From the NCBI RefSeq assembly GCF_020102855.1, contig NZ_JADHZD010000004.1, positions 186,001 through 250,000 on the forward strand: a stretch of 64,000 nucleotides of DNA, given 5' to 3'. This DNA is from Nocardioides lacusdianchii (GTDB lineage: Bacteria; Actinomycetota; Actinomycetes; Propionibacteriales; Nocardioidaceae). A program made the translations under genes and the position numbers. Shown here in pieces: positions 31,753 through 40,585 of the stretch. The notes under the pieces are model-generated. The model saw only the letters and a program-made list of their open reading frames with translations, did no database searches and had not been told where the DNA came from. Position 1 is the first letter of the stretch. Each line of letters starts with the position of its first letter.

Positions 31753-32816
31753 GTGCCTGCGTCCGGGCCGGGGGCCGGCACGAGCGCGACGGCGGCCGCC
31801 GCCATCGCCGCGGTCGCGTCGTGGTCGGTCATCATCAGCGGAACCGCGCGGGCTGCGATGCCGGCCTCCTCGAGCCGCGGGAGCTGGTCGGCGTCGCGGC
31901 TGTCGACCAGCCACCCGTCGAGGACGCCGCCGCGCGAGCGTGCGCCGTAGTGGATCCCGACGGCCGCGGCGCTGACCTCCACGCCGATGCTGGTGAGCAT
32001 CTGGCGAGCCATGCCGTGCACGTGCGAGGGACCGACGATGGGGGACAGTCCCACGACCGGGGCGGGGGTGGCGCGCACGGCATCACGGATCCCGGGGACG
32101 CCGAGGATCGTGCCGACCGACACGACCGGGTTGGACGGCGGCAGCACCACGAGGTCGGCGTCCGCGATGGCGTCGAGCACGCCGGGGCCGGGCGTGGAGG
32201 AGTCCTGGCCCACGGCGAGGACCGCCTCCGCGGGCACCTCGGCGCGCAGCCGCACCCAGTACTCCTGGAAGTGCACGACGCGGCGCCCGCTGACGCTGTC
32301 GGGGTCCGCGATCGCGACGTGCGTCTCGACCCGGTCGTCGCTCATCGGCAGCAGCCGGACCCGGTCGCCGTGGAGCGGCTCGAGCCACCGGCGGCACAAA
32401 GCCTCGGTGACCTGCGAGAGCCCGAAGCCGGCCTCGAGCATCTGGGTGCGCACGAGGTGGGTGGCGATGTCGCGGTCGCCGAGGCCGAACCACGTCGGCT
32501 CCACGCCGTACGCCTCCAGCTCGGTCTTCGCGCTCCACGTCTCCTCGCTGCGGCCCCACCCGCGCTCGACGTCGATCCCCTCCCCGAGGGTGTACATCAC
32601 GGTGTCGAGGTCGGGGCAGACCTTCAGCCCGTGGATCCACCAGTCGTCGGCGGTGTTGGCCACGACGGTGACGTGTGTGTCGGCGCTCCCGCCGGGGACG
32701 GCGCCGGTGCGCAGGCCGTGGAGCAGGCCCTGGACGAACCTCGCCCCACCAACACCTCCCGAGAGGACGGTGACACGGCGGAGCGGTGTGGCGGTCGGGG
32801 ACGGTGATGATGGCAT
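31749..32816 (-). CDS. cofD: F420 precursor transferase (2-phospho-L-lactate/PEP transferase)
   Basis: Joins the Fo deazaflavin to the activated phospholactate or phosphoenolpyruvate group in F420 synthesis. 355 residues. The start of the fold is [21 protein letters not shown], then [29 protein letters not shown], and the central [23 protein letters not shown] loop, all standard for CofD/FbiA. It is first gene of cofD-cofE and divergent from whiB, the same order as fbiA-fbiB and whiB2 in M. tuberculosis. Start at ATG 32816 ([10 protein letters not shown]); the frame is open further upstream but overlaps the whiB gene. Confidence 0.94.
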   Translation of the reverse strand: MPSSPSPTATPLRRVTVLSGGVGGARFVQGLLHGLRTGAVPGGSADTHVTVVANTADDWWIHGLKVCPDLDTVMYTLGEGIDVERGWGRSEETWSAKTELEAYGVEPTWFGLGDRDIATHLVRTQMLEAGFGLSQVTEALCRRWLEPLHGDRVRLLPMSDDRVETHVAIADPDSVSGRRVVHFQEYWVRLRAEVPAEAVLAVGQDSSTPGPGVLDAIADADLVVLPPSNPVVSVGTILGVPGIRDAVRATPAPVVGLSPIVGPSHVHGMARQMLTSIGVEVSAAAVGIHYGARSRGGVLDGWLVDSRDADQLPRLEEAGIAARAVPLMMTDHDATAAMAAAAVALVPAPGPDAGT

Positions 32817-32860
32817 AGGAGCAGCCTGCCGGAAGGCGAACGGGTATATCAGATCCGGGC

Positions 32861-32889
32861 TTGACTTACGGGAACGACAGGCATGTAAT
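32861..32889 (+). promoter_or_regulatory. Sigma-70 type promoter of whiB
   Basis: TTGACT (32861-32866), 17-nt spacer, TGTAAT (32884-32889). About 45 nt of leader with GAAAGG precede the whiB ATG, so this gene, unlike most here, is not leaderless. Confidence 0.7.
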
Positions 32890-32940
32890 TCCCACAGTGT
32901 CATTGGGTTGTTCGTAGCCGGGTCGAAAGGGCTTACCACC

Positions 32941-33198
32941 ATGAGAGCAGAACTGTTTCTTCTCGAACCCGAGGGCGAAGAGCTCGGGTGGCAGGACCGC
33001 GCGCTGTGCGCGCAGACGGACCCCGAGGCGTTCTTCCCCGAGAAGGGTGGCTCGACCCGCGAGGCCAAGAAGGTCTGCCTCACGTGCGAGGTGCGTGACG
33101 ACTGCCTCGAGTCCGCACTGATGAACGACGAGCGCTTCGGCATCTGGGGCGGCCTGTCCGAGCGCGAGCGCCGCAAGCTCAAGAAGCGCGCGGTCTGA
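32941..33198 (+). CDS. whiB: WhiB-family iron-sulfur regulator (WhiB/WhiB2 type)
   Basis: An 85-residue Wbl protein that binds a 4Fe-4S cluster with Cys23, Cys46, Cys49 and Cys55 (one Cys, then CxxCxxxxxC) and has the GIWGG turn at residues 67-71 followed by the basic RERRKLKKRA tail for DNA or sigma-factor contact. Short form with little N-terminal extension. The position next to cofD matches whiB2 of mycobacteria and whiB of Streptomyces, which control division and septation. Confidence 0.94.
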   Translation: MRAELFLLEPEGEELGWQDRALCAQTDPEAFFPEKGGSTREAKKVCLTCEVRDDCLESALMNDERFGIWGGLSERERRKLKKRAV

Positions 33199-33242
33199 CC
33201 GAGCGCCTCCACGCCGTTTTCGGACGGTCCGGCGCGCCTCGC

Positions 33243-33248
33243 TAAGGT
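33243..33248 (+). promoter_or_regulatory. -10 hexamer TAAGGT, leaderless spacing
   Basis: TAAGGT ends 6 nt before the GTG at 33255 of the large glycosyltransferase gene. Confidence 0.45.
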
Positions 33249-33254
33249 GCTCCG

Positions 33255-36164
33255 GTGTCTGTCACTGCGCTTCTCGTCTGTCATGACGGGGCGAGGTGGC
33301 TCCCAGCAGTTCTCGCTGGTCTGACCGGGCAGACCCTCCGGGTGGACCGCGTCGCGGTGGTCGACACCACCAGCCGCGACGACAGCCTCGACCTGGTGCG
33401 CGACGGCCTCGGCCGCGCCGGTCTGAACGGCTCGTCACTCGTCGTGGACGTCGTCCCGGGCTCCACCAGCTATCCCGCCGCCGTGCGCCACGGCCTCGAC
33501 CTGGCGCCTGCCCTCGGGGCGGACGGCGAGGACGAGTGGGTCTGGCTGCTCCACGACGACAGCAACCCCGCCCCGACGGCGCTCGCCGAGCTGCTCGCCG
33601 CGGCCGAGGAGCATCCTGACGCCGCGATCCTCGGCCCGAAGCTGCGCGAGTGGCCCTCACTGCGGCGGCTCCTCGAGGTCGGCCTGACCATCACCGGCAC
33701 CGGTCACCGCGAGACCGGTCTCGAGCGCGGCGAGTACGACCAGGGCCAGCACGACGCCGTGCGCGAGGTGCTCGCCGTCAACACCGCCGGCATGCTGGTG
33801 CGCCGCGACGTGCTCGAGTCGCTGGGCGGGCTCGACGAGGAGCTGCCGATCTTCGGCAACGACATCGACTTCGGCTGGCGCGCCGCCCTCGCCGGCCACC
33901 GCACGCTCGTGGTGCCGCAGGCGGTGGTCTTCCACGCCGAGGCCGCGCACCGCGGCGTACGCCGCACGCCGCTGACCGGGCGCCACACCCACTACCAGGA
34001 GCGTCGCGCCGCGCTCTTCACCTCGCTGGCCAACGTGTCGTCGCGCGGCTTCGCCTGGCAGTACGTCCGGCTCTTCCTCGGCTCGCTGCTGCGCGTCGTG
34101 GGCTACCTCGGCGTGCGCTCGGTCGGGGAGGCCCTCGACGAGCTGGCCGCAGTGCTCTCGGTGCACGGCCGCCCGCGGCAGGTGCTGGCCGCCCGCCGCC
34201 AGCGTGCCGAGCGCCGCGTGGGCGAGCCGTCGGACGTACGCCGCCTCCTGGCCCCGGCGTGGCTGCCCTACCGCCACGGCCTCGACTTCGTCACCGACCT
34301 GGCGTCCGCGGCCACCAGCCAGGCCGCCGACGTCGCCGAGCGGCGTCGTCTCGCGCAGGCCCCGGGCGAGCAGGCCGCCCGCGGACAGCGGCGTCCGGTC
34401 GAGGACGACGAGGACGCCTACCTCACCGACACCGGGATGGTCGCCCGCTTCTTCACCAACCCGGTCGCGGTCGTGCTGGTGCTCTTCGGCGTGCTGGCGA
34501 TCCTCGCCGGGCGCGAGGCCTTCGGCTCGATCACCGGCGGTGCGCTCTCACCGGTCCCCGTGTCGGCGGGGGACTGGTGGCGGCTGCACGCCACCTCGTG
34601 GCACCCGCTCGGCACCGGCACCGACGTGCCCGCACCCGCCTACGTCCTGCCCTTCGCCCTCGCGGCGTCGCTCCTCCTCGGCAGCACCGGCGCGGTGGTG
34701 TCGGGACTGATGCTGCTGGCGGTGCCGTTCTCCGCGTGGGGCGCCTGGCGCCTGCTCAAGGTCGTGGGCCGCCTCGTCGACCCGCTCGGGCTCCCGCGCT
34801 GGCTGGTGGTGTGGGGCGCGCTCACCTACGCGCTGGTCCCGGTGACGTCGGGAGCCTGGGGCGAGGGACGCTTCGGCACCGTCGCCGTCGCGGCGCTGCT
34901 GCCGTGGGCCGCCCACGCCGCGCTGGGCTTCGTCGACCCCGACCGCGATCGCCGCTGGCGCGCCGCGTGGCGTACGGCTCTCCTGCTCGCCCTCGGCGCG
35001 GCCTTCGTTCCGGGCTTCTGGCTCTTCGCGCTGCTGGCCACCGCGGTAGTGCTCGGTGCCGCTGCGGTCATCTCGCCGCGGCTGCTGCGCGAGCGCGACA
35101 GCTGGGGACCGCCCGTGGCCGCCGTGGCCGCGACGCCGCTGCTGCTCGCGCCCTGGCTGCTGCCGCTGCTGACGACGGGCTCCGGCTCCGGGCTGCTCCT
35201 CGAGGCGGGGCGGCTGACGGTCGACCAGGTCACCTTCGGCGGGCTGCTGACCGGCCGGCTCAACGAGCTCGGGGCGCCCGACTGCCTGGGCATCGTGCTG
35301 GGGGTCCTGGCGGTCGCTGCCCTGCTCCCGCGGCGCACGCGTGTGCCGGTCGTGATCTGCTGGCTCGTCGCGCTGGCCGCAGCGCTGGTGTCGGGGGTGC
35401 TCTCCCATGTCTCGCTCGACCTGCCGTCGGTGACCACGCGCCCCAGCCTCGGCCTGTTCGTGGTGATCCTCCAGGGCACCGCGATCGTCGCGGTCGCGCT
35501 CGGTGCGGACGCCTACCTGCGCCGGCTCGAGGAGCACCACCCCGCCTGGCAGCGAGGCGTCGCCGCCGCACTGGCCGTGGTGGCGGCGGCCGTGCCCCTC
35601 GGGGGCCTCGGGTGGTGGCTGACCACCCCCGACAACGCGATGGCACGCGACGCCGAGACGACCGTCCCGGTCTACATGCAGCAGAGCTCGCTGCTCGGCC
35701 CGGAGCACGGCGTGCTCGTGGTCGACGGATCCGTGGAGGACGGCGTCACCTACCGCATCCGCCGCGAGGACGGCACCACCGTCGGCGAGGACGAGATCCT
35801 CACGCTCGCCGACGAGGACGCCGACCTGACCGGTGAGGTGCAGGCACTGGTGTCGGCGCCCACCCCGGGCGTGGTCGCCGCGCTCGGTGACCGCGGCGTC
35901 GAGTACGTCGTGCTCGCCTCGCCCGCCGACGGACGGATCTCGGCCCGCCTCGACGCCACGGCGGGCCTCGAGCAGGCCAGCGCCGAGGACCGCAGCACCC
36001 GCGCCTGGCGCGTGGACCGGCCGCTCGACGCAGCCGCGCTCGACGGTCCCGAGCCGTGGTGGCGCACCGCGCTGCTGGTCGTCCAGGGGCTGGCGGTCCT
36101 CGCCGCGATCGTGCTGGCCGCGCCCACGGTGCGCCAGCGCCGGGAGGGACGCAGCCATGACTGA
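33255..36164 (+). CDS. Large membrane glycosyltransferase, family 2 N-terminal domain
   Basis: A 969-residue protein. Residues 1-270 are a GT-A domain (VTALLVCHDGARWLPAVLAGL, WVWLLHDDSNPAP with its DD, and FGNDIDFGWRAALAG). Residues ~400-795 hold about ten transmembrane helices, followed by an extracellular domain and a last helix near residue 935. The locus equals that of the mycobacterial rhamnosyltransferase WbbL1, but this protein is three times longer; polymer transfer coupled with membrane passage is possible. It overlaps DUF5719 by 8 bp. Confidence 0.85.
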   Translation: MSVTALLVCHDGARWLPAVLAGLTGQTLRVDRVAVVDTTSRDDSLDLVRDGLGRAGLNGSSLVVDVVPGSTSYPAAVRHGLDLAPALGADGEDEWVWLLHDDSNPAPTALAELLAAAEEHPDAAILGPKLREWPSLRRLLEVGLTITGTGHRETGLERGEYDQGQHDAVREVLAVNTAGMLVRRDVLESLGGLDEELPIFGNDIDFGWRAALAGHRTLVVPQAVVFHAEAAHRGVRRTPLTGRHTHYQERRAALFTSLANVSSRGFAWQYVRLFLGSLLRVVGYLGVRSVGEALDELAAVLSVHGRPRQVLAARRQRAERRVGEPSDVRRLLAPAWLPYRHGLDFVTDLASAATSQAADVAERRRLAQAPGEQAARGQRRPVEDDEDAYLTDTGMVARFFTNPVAVVLVLFGVLAILAGREAFGSITGGALSPVPVSAGDWWRLHATSWHPLGTGTDVPAPAYVLPFALAASLLLGSTGAVVSGLMLLAVPFSAWGAWRLLKVVGRLVDPLGLPRWLVVWGALTYALVPVTSGAWGEGRFGTVAVAALLPWAAHAALGFVDPDRDRRWRAAWRTALLLALGAAFVPGFWLFALLATAVVLGAAAVISPRLLRERDSWGPPVAAVAATPLLLAPWLLPLLTTGSGSGLLLEAGRLTVDQVTFGGLLTGRLNELGAPDCLGIVLGVLAVAALLPRRTRVPVVICWLVALAAALVSGVLSHVSLDLPSVTTRPSLGLFVVILQGTAIVAVALGADAYLRRLEEHHPAWQRGVAAALAVVAAAVPLGGLGWWLTTPDNAMARDAETTVPVYMQQSSLLGPEHGVLVVDGSVEDGVTYRIRREDGTTVGEDEILTLADEDADLTGEVQALVSAPTPGVVAALGDRGVEYVVLASPADGRISARLDATAGLEQASAEDRSTRAWRVDRPLDAAALDGPEPWWRTALLVVQGLAVLAAIVLAAPTVRQRREGRSHD

Positions 36165-37542
36165 CGCACCCACGACCGGCAGGCGCCGCGTCGCCGACGC
36201 GGCTGGTCGACGCCCCTCACCCCTGACCCTGCTCGCGGTGGCGATCCCGCTGCTGACCGTCGCGGCACTGGCCCTCGTCCGGCCCGCAGCGGAGCCGACG
36301 ACGGCGTACGCCCCCTCCGACGCCCCGCTCGACCGCTCGACCGCCGTCTGCCCCGCGCGCCTGCCCGGGGCGGACCAGGTGCGCCTGGGCAGCGCCTCCC
36401 TCGCGTCCGGGGACCTCGCCGTGCGGGTCGGGCGCGACGAGCGCACGGTCACCCTGGACGACGGTGTCGCGAGCCTCGACGAGCGCGCCTCGGTCGTCGT
36501 CGACGGCGCCGGCGAGCTCGCCCCCGGTCTCCTCGCCGGGCGCTCGGGTGCCGGGTCGGCGGTGGCCTGCGACCAGCCCGCCCCCGAGCGCTGGTTCACC
36601 GGCCTGGGCGCCTCCGCGGAGCACCCCTCCACCCTGACGCTCGTCAACCCCGACCGGGGCCCGGCCGTCGCAGACGTCGCCCTGTGGGACGGCAGCGGGC
36701 TCGTGGACGTCCCGGCGCTGCGCGGCGTCCGGGTGCCGGGGGGCCGGTCGGTCTCCTTCGACCTCGCCGAGGTCGCCCCGAACCGCGACGCGCTGGCCGC
36801 CCAGGTCCTCGTCTCGCGCGGACGGCTCTCCGCCGGCGTCGTCGACGTGCTCGACCCGGTGGGCACCGACCCGGCCATGCGCGAGTGGTTGCCGGCGCAG
36901 GACGCCCCCGCCGAGACGTCGTACGTCGTCGGGGTGCAGGCAGCGGCCGCCGACCGCACCCTCACCCTGGCCAACCCGGGCGACAGCGAGGTCCGGGTGG
37001 CGCTGAGGCTGGTGAGCGGCGAGAGCGAGTTCGCCCCATCAGGCGTCGAGGAGGTGACCCTCGCACCCGCGACGGTGACCGAGGTCGACCTCGCCGGGGT
37101 GCTGCGCGGCCCGACCGCCGAGGGGGTGCAGGCCCTGCGGCTCGACGCCACCGGTCCGGTCACCGCCGCGCTGCGGACGCGGACCGCCTCCGACCTCGCC
37201 TTCTCCGTGGCGGGCCCCGTCGTGGAGGGCGACACCGCCGTGGCGTTGCCCGCCGGCTCCAAGCGGGTCGTCGTCGCCGGGGCAGAGGCGTCCGGTGTGC
37301 TCGTGCTCCGGGCATGGGACGCCGACGGCGAGCCGGTGGTGCGTGAGCGGCGCGTCGAGGTGGAGCCCGCAACCGCGGCTCGCATCCGGCTGCCCGACGA
37401 CGCGGTGCTGGCCGTCGTCCGGGTCGAGCGCACCGGTGCGGTCGTGTCGGTGGAGGTCGAGGACCGGGGGCTGTCGGTGCTGCCGCTGTCCCCACTGGTG
37501 ACGACCGGCCAGGTCCCGGACGTCCGGCCCGCGCAGAGGTAG
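36157..37542 (+). CDS. DUF5719 envelope protein
   Basis: A 461-residue protein with one N-terminal membrane anchor (LTLLAVAIPLLTVAALALV, about residues 22-41) and a large extracytoplasmic part made of repeated beta modules (for example STLTLVNPDRGPAVADVALWD and DRTLTLANPGDSEVRVALRLV). The family always follows the large glycosyltransferase in actinobacteria, so the two probably form a complex or act on one polymer; the function is not known. ATG 36157 has GGGAGGGA before it. Confidence 0.83.
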   Translation: MTDAPTTGRRRVADAAGRRPSPLTLLAVAIPLLTVAALALVRPAAEPTTAYAPSDAPLDRSTAVCPARLPGADQVRLGSASLASGDLAVRVGRDERTVTLDDGVASLDERASVVVDGAGELAPGLLAGRSGAGSAVACDQPAPERWFTGLGASAEHPSTLTLVNPDRGPAVADVALWDGSGLVDVPALRGVRVPGGRSVSFDLAEVAPNRDALAAQVLVSRGRLSAGVVDVLDPVGTDPAMREWLPAQDAPAETSYVVGVQAAAADRTLTLANPGDSEVRVALRLVSGESEFAPSGVEEVTLAPATVTEVDLAGVLRGPTAEGVQALRLDATGPVTAALRTRTASDLAFSVAGPVVEGDTAVALPAGSKRVVVAGAEASGVLVLRAWDADGEPVVRERRVEVEPATAARIRLPDDAVLAVVRVERTGAVVSVEVEDRGLSVLPLSPLVTTGQVPDVRPAQR

Positions 37543-37548
37543 CCCCCG

Positions 37549-37995
37549 CTAGTCGGCGTACCTCTCGTCGACCTGCCCGGGGGTGAGGTTGAGCAGCTCG
37601 GCGAGCTGTTCGACCACGACGGTGTGCACCATCGCCTCGAGCTCGTCGCGGTCGTTCGCGCGGTGCTCGACGGGGCGGCGGAAGATCACCAGCCGGGTCG
37701 GGTCCTGTCCCTTGCCGCGCACCAGCGAGGAGAGCGGCACGGTGTCGTCGCCCCAGTCGTCGGGCAGCATCGGGGCGTCCTCGACGGCGTACTCCACCAG
37801 CCCGAGGTGGCGCTGCCAGCGCTCGTCGAGCGGGGTGACCACGTCGAGGACGAGCTGGTCGAAGCGCTGCCGGTCGGTGCGCAGCGCCGGCGTCCCCGGC
37901 ACGGCAGGCATCACCCCGGGGCCGCGCATGCCGCGGCCGCGCCGGTCACGGGTGCGGCGCGGGCGGTCGGGGCGGGTGGGGCTGACGTCGTCCAC
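37549..37995 (-). CDS. Metallopeptidase-like family protein (DUF1025 type) lacking HExxH
   Basis: A 148-residue protein: basic N terminus, then RQRFDQLVLDVVTPLDERW, VEYAVEDAP, LVIFRRPVEHRA, and the helix VHTVVVEQLAELLNLTPGQVDERY. In zincin-like relatives that last helix carries HExxHxxG; here it reads HTVVVEQ, so two of three ligands are gone. Either the fold is non-catalytic or it has another role. Conserved at this locus in actinobacteria (between DUF5719 and DUF3499). Start GTG 37995 by leaderless rule. Confidence 0.78.
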   Translation of the reverse strand: MDDVSPTRPDRPRRTRDRRGRGMRGPGVMPAVPGTPALRTDRQRFDQLVLDVVTPLDERWQRHLGLVEYAVEDAPMLPDDWGDDTVPLSSLVRGKGQDPTRLVIFRRPVEHRANDRDELEAMVHTVVVEQLAELLNLTPGQVDERYAD

Positions 37996-38001
37996 GCCGC
38001 G

Positions 38002-38007
38002 AGCCTA
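38002..38007 (-). promoter_or_regulatory. -10 hexamer TAGGCT on minus strand, leaderless spacing
   Basis: TAGGCT ends 6 nt before the GTG at 37995. Divergent from the hexamer at 38032. Confidence 0.5.
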
Positions 38008-38031
38008 AGCGCCGCGCGTGCGTGCGGCGGG

Positions 38032-38037
38032 TAGCGT
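38032..38037 (+). promoter_or_regulatory. -10 hexamer TAGCGT, leaderless spacing
   Basis: TAGCGT ends 7 nt before the GTG at 38045 of the DUF3499 gene. Two divergent leaderless promoters share only 49 bp. Confidence 0.5.
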
Positions 38038-38044
38038 CGGCGCC

Positions 38045-38407
38045 GTGAGCCTTGCCCGTCGTTGTTCGCGTACGGCGTGTGGCCGTTCCGCGGTCAACAC
38101 GCTGACCTACGTGTACGCCGACCAGACCGCCGTCCTCGGGCCGCTGGCGACCTACGCCGAGCCGCACGCCTACGACCTCTGCGACGTGCACAGCGAGCGG
38201 CTCTCGGCCCCGCGCGGCTGGGAGGTCCTGCGGCTGGCCCCGGACCCCAAGGCGCAGGGCCCGAGCAGCGACGACCTCCTCGCCCTGGCCGACGCCGTCC
38301 GCGAGGCCGGCCGCCCCGCGCCGGCGCCGGTCCCGCTGCACTCGACCGACGACCCGTCCCGCGGCGCCAAGCGCGGGCACCTGCGTGTCCTGACGTCCAC
38401 CGACTGA
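38045..38407 (+). CDS. DUF3499 family protein
   Basis: A 120-residue actinobacterial protein with an N-terminal zinc-ribbon-like Cys pair (RRCSRTACGRSAVNTLTYVYAD) and a third and fourth ligand candidate in YDLCDVHSERL (Cys, His). Found at the Rv3258c position beside phosphomannomutase and WhiB genes; the function is unknown. The GTG start is set by the TAGCGT hexamer. A Trm112-like gene follows closely. Confidence 0.85.
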   Translation: MSLARRCSRTACGRSAVNTLTYVYADQTAVLGPLATYAEPHAYDLCDVHSERLSAPRGWEVLRLAPDPKAQGPSSDDLLALADAVREAGRPAPAPVPLHSTDDPSRGAKRGHLRVLTSTD

Positions 38408-38409
38408 CC

Positions 38410-38415
38410 TAGGAT
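38410..38415 (+). promoter_or_regulatory. -10 hexamer TAGGAT, leaderless spacing
   Basis: TAGGAT ends 7 nt before the GTG at 38423, which decides between that GTG and one at 38417. Confidence 0.5.
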
Positions 38416-38422
38416 CGTGCGC

Positions 38423-38599
38423 GTGAACATCGACCCGCAGCTGCTGAGCATCATCGTCTGCCCGGCCTGCCACGGCGAGCTGTCGCCCGCGACGCACGCC
38501 GGCGCCGACGAGCTCGTCTGCCAGGGGTGCGGCAACGCCTACCCCGTCCGCGACGACATCCCCGTCCTGCTCGTCGACGAAGCCCGCAAGCCGGCCTGA
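38423..38599 (+). CDS. Trm112-like zinc-ribbon protein
   Basis: A 58-residue protein: NIDPQLLSIIVCPACHGELS then LVCQGCGNAYPVRDDIPVLLVDEA. The two CxxC pairs bind zinc, and the YPVRDDIPVLL strand is the Trm112 hallmark; eukaryotic Trm112 activates methyltransferases, but the bacterial partner is not known. It lies immediately before the SIS-like gene, as in Streptomyces and mycobacteria. Confidence 0.88.
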   Translation: MNIDPQLLSIIVCPACHGELSPATHAGADELVCQGCGNAYPVRDDIPVLLVDEARKPA

Positions 38600-38613
38600 G
38601 GCCGGGGTCCGAC

Positions 38614-39645
38614 GTGGCGACCTGGTTCGACGAGGCCCGTCTCGACGACGACGGCGTGCTGGAGACCGTCGACCTGCGCCTGCGCACCCTCGCCGAGAGC
38701 GGTGCCCGGGTGCGTCGCGAGGCCCACGCGGCCGCCGCGGCGACGGCCGAGGCCATCGCCCGGGGTCGCGACGAGGCGCGTCCGCGTGCGGTGATCGCCG
38801 CCGGTCCCGACTCGCGGCTGCTGCGCGCGGTCCTCGAGCCGTGGTGCCCGGTGCCCTTCGTCGCCTGGCCCAACCCCGGGCTCCCGGGCTGGGCAGGCTC
38901 GCTCGACCTCGTCGTGATGCTCGCGCCCGAGGGCAACGACCACGGGTCCGCGTCCGCGGTCGCCGAGGCCGTACGCCGCGGCGCGCAGGTGGCCGTCGCG
39001 TGCCCGGAGCGCTCGATGGTCGCCGAGCACGCCGCCGGTCGCCACGTCACGCTGCTGCCGACCGTGACCGGCGACCAGCTCGCCACGGCCGTGGTGATGC
39101 TCGACTACCTCGCCCACATCCAGCTGGGACCCCACGCCGAGGCCGAGTCGGTGGCGGAGTCGCTCGACGAGGTCGCCACCAGCTGCTCGCCGCACCGCGA
39201 CCTGGCCGTCAACCCGGCCAAGATGCTGGCCATCGCGATGGCCGACACCAACCCGCTCGTGTGGGGCGGGTCCGTGCTTGCCGCCCGTGCGGCCCGTCGC
39301 CTTGCGGAGTCGCTGCGCCGCACGAGCGGACGCTCCGCGATCGCGGGCGACGCCGAGCACCTGCTGCCGGTGATCGAGGCCACCAAGCCGCACGACACCT
39401 TCGCCGATCCCTTCTCCGACGAGCAGGCCGACCTGCGCCCGCTGCTGCTGGTGCTCGACGACCGCGCCGACGACCCGGTGGTCCGCGAGCAGGCGGGTGA
39501 GCTGCGGGCCGCGGCCGCGCGCCACGGCGTACGCGTCGAGACGCTCGAGACCGACGCCGACGCCGAGGTGGCGCGCTACGCCTCGCTGCTGCTGACCGGC
39601 ACCTACGCCGCGGAGTACCTCCGCGTCGGGCTGGTCGACGACTAG
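38614..39645 (+). CDS. SIS-like sugar isomerase-fold protein (Rv3256c family)
   Basis: A 343-residue cytosolic protein with an alpha/beta SIS-type fold: RAVIAAGPDSRLLRAVLEPW, DLVVMLAPEGNDHGSASAVAEAVRRGAQVAVACP, and NPAKMLAIAMADTNPLVWGGSVLAARAARRLAESL. The family normally sits between phosphomannomutase (manB) and mannose-6-phosphate isomerase (manA); neither is present here. Substrate not known. GTG start with a GAGG-containing stretch before it; the stop shares CTAG with the convergent GNAT gene. Confidence 0.8.
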   Translation: MATWFDEARLDDDGVLETVDLRLRTLAESGARVRREAHAAAAATAEAIARGRDEARPRAVIAAGPDSRLLRAVLEPWCPVPFVAWPNPGLPGWAGSLDLVVMLAPEGNDHGSASAVAEAVRRGAQVAVACPERSMVAEHAAGRHVTLLPTVTGDQLATAVVMLDYLAHIQLGPHAEAESVAESLDEVATSCSPHRDLAVNPAKMLAIAMADTNPLVWGGSVLAARAARRLAESLRRTSGRSAIAGDAEHLLPVIEATKPHDTFADPFSDEQADLRPLLLVLDDRADDPVVREQAGELRAAAARHGVRVETLETDADAEVARYASLLLTGTYAAEYLRVGLVDD

Positions 39646-40163
39646 GTCGGCTCGGCCCTCGCCGGCGTCGTCAGCCTCGTCCCGAGGACGAGCGCGTCGC
39701 CGCCGTGGACGTACGCCGTCCGCTCGAGGACCATCCCGAGCCCGCGGGCGACGCCCTGCGAGGGGGTGTTCTCCGGGCGGATGATCGCCACGAGGTGCTC
39801 GATGCCGGCGGCGGCCGCACAGTCGCGTACGGCGATCGCGGCCTCCGTGGCGTAGCCGTGGCCGCGCAGGGCCGGCACGACGTGGTAGCCGACCTCGACG
39901 TGGGGCTCACCCTCGACCTCCTGAACGGTCAGGCCGCAGTCGCCGACGAACTCACCCTCATGGGTCTCGACGACCCACAGCCCGAACCCGTGGTCGGCGT
40001 AGTTGCGCTCCTGCCACTCGATCCAGCGCACGGCGTCGTCGCGGTCGCGGGCCGGTCGGTCCACCAACACGGGATCCGGGGCCGAGAGGAGAGTGGTCAT
40101 GTCGTCGAGGTCGGCCATCGTCATCGGACGGAAGCGCAGGCGCTCGGTGGGCTCGGGCAGCAC
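39642..40163 (-). CDS. GNAT acetyltransferase, RimJ/RimL type
   Basis: A 173-residue N-acetyltransferase: ERLRFRPMTMADLDDM, HEGEFVGDCGLTVQEVEGEPHVEVGYHVVPALRGHGYATEAAIAV (acetyl-CoA pyrophosphate loop RGHGYA), HLVAIIRPENTPSQGVARGLGM. The substrate could be a ribosomal protein N terminus or a small amine. GTG start at leaderless spacing from TAGCCT, which lies inside the end of the upstream NTF2-like gene, so it can be expressed alone. Confidence 0.87.
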   Translation of the reverse strand: MLPEPTERLRFRPMTMADLDDMTTLLSAPDPVLVDRPARDRDDAVRWIEWQERNYADHGFGLWVVETHEGEFVGDCGLTVQEVEGEPHVEVGYHVVPALRGHGYATEAAIAVRDCAAAAGIEHLVAIIRPENTPSQGVARGLGMVLERTAYVHGGDALVLGTRLTTPARAEPT

Positions 40164-40167
40164 CGGC

Positions 40168-40542
40168 TCAGGCTAGTGGCCGGGTGCCGTCGGGTGCCTG
40201 CTGGTCGACGTCGGTCCACACCTCCGTGAGCTCGGCGAGGAGTCCGTCCCGGACGGTGGCGAAGCTGGCGACGGCGAAGACCTGGTCCCCGCCGTGGGGC
40301 TCGGTCCCGATCACCTTCGCGCGGAGGACGCCGCGGTCGTCGGCGGCGACGAGGTCCTCGACGTGCATGCGCTGGAAGCCCGGGTAGTCGGCGTTGAGCC
40401 GGACCCACCCGTCGCGGTCGAAGACCTCACCGGTGTGGACCAGCCGACAGGTGAAGTCGGGGTGCAGGAGGTCGGGCAACCCTGCCCAGTCGTGGGCGTC
40501 GATGACCTCGGCGAGGCGGGTGAGCAGGGCGGCGGTGTCCAT
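40168..40542 (-). CDS. SnoaL/NTF2-like protein
   Basis: A 124-residue cone-fold protein: TRLAEVIDAHDWAGLPDLLHPDFTCRLVHTGEVFDRDGWVRLNADYP, with the terminal sheet FAVASFATVRDGLLAELTEVW. Such proteins are ketosteroid isomerase-like enzymes or ligand binders; there is no context to choose. It lies 4 bp upstream of the GNAT gene on the same strand. Confidence 0.8.
   Translation of the reverse strand: MDTAALLTRLAEVIDAHDWAGLPDLLHPDFTCRLVHTGEVFDRDGWVRLNADYPGFQRMHVEDLVAADDRGVLRAKVIGTEPHGGDQVFAVASFATVRDGLLAELTEVWTDVDQQAPDGTRPLA
40170..40175 (-). promoter_or_regulatory. -10 hexamer TAGCCT on minus strand, leaderless spacing
   Basis: TAGCCT ends 6 nt before the GTG at 40163 of the GNAT gene. Confidence 0.4.
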
Positions 40543-40585
40543 GTCGCGAGTGTGGCGCGGGGGACCGACAGTGCTCGGCGAGTAG

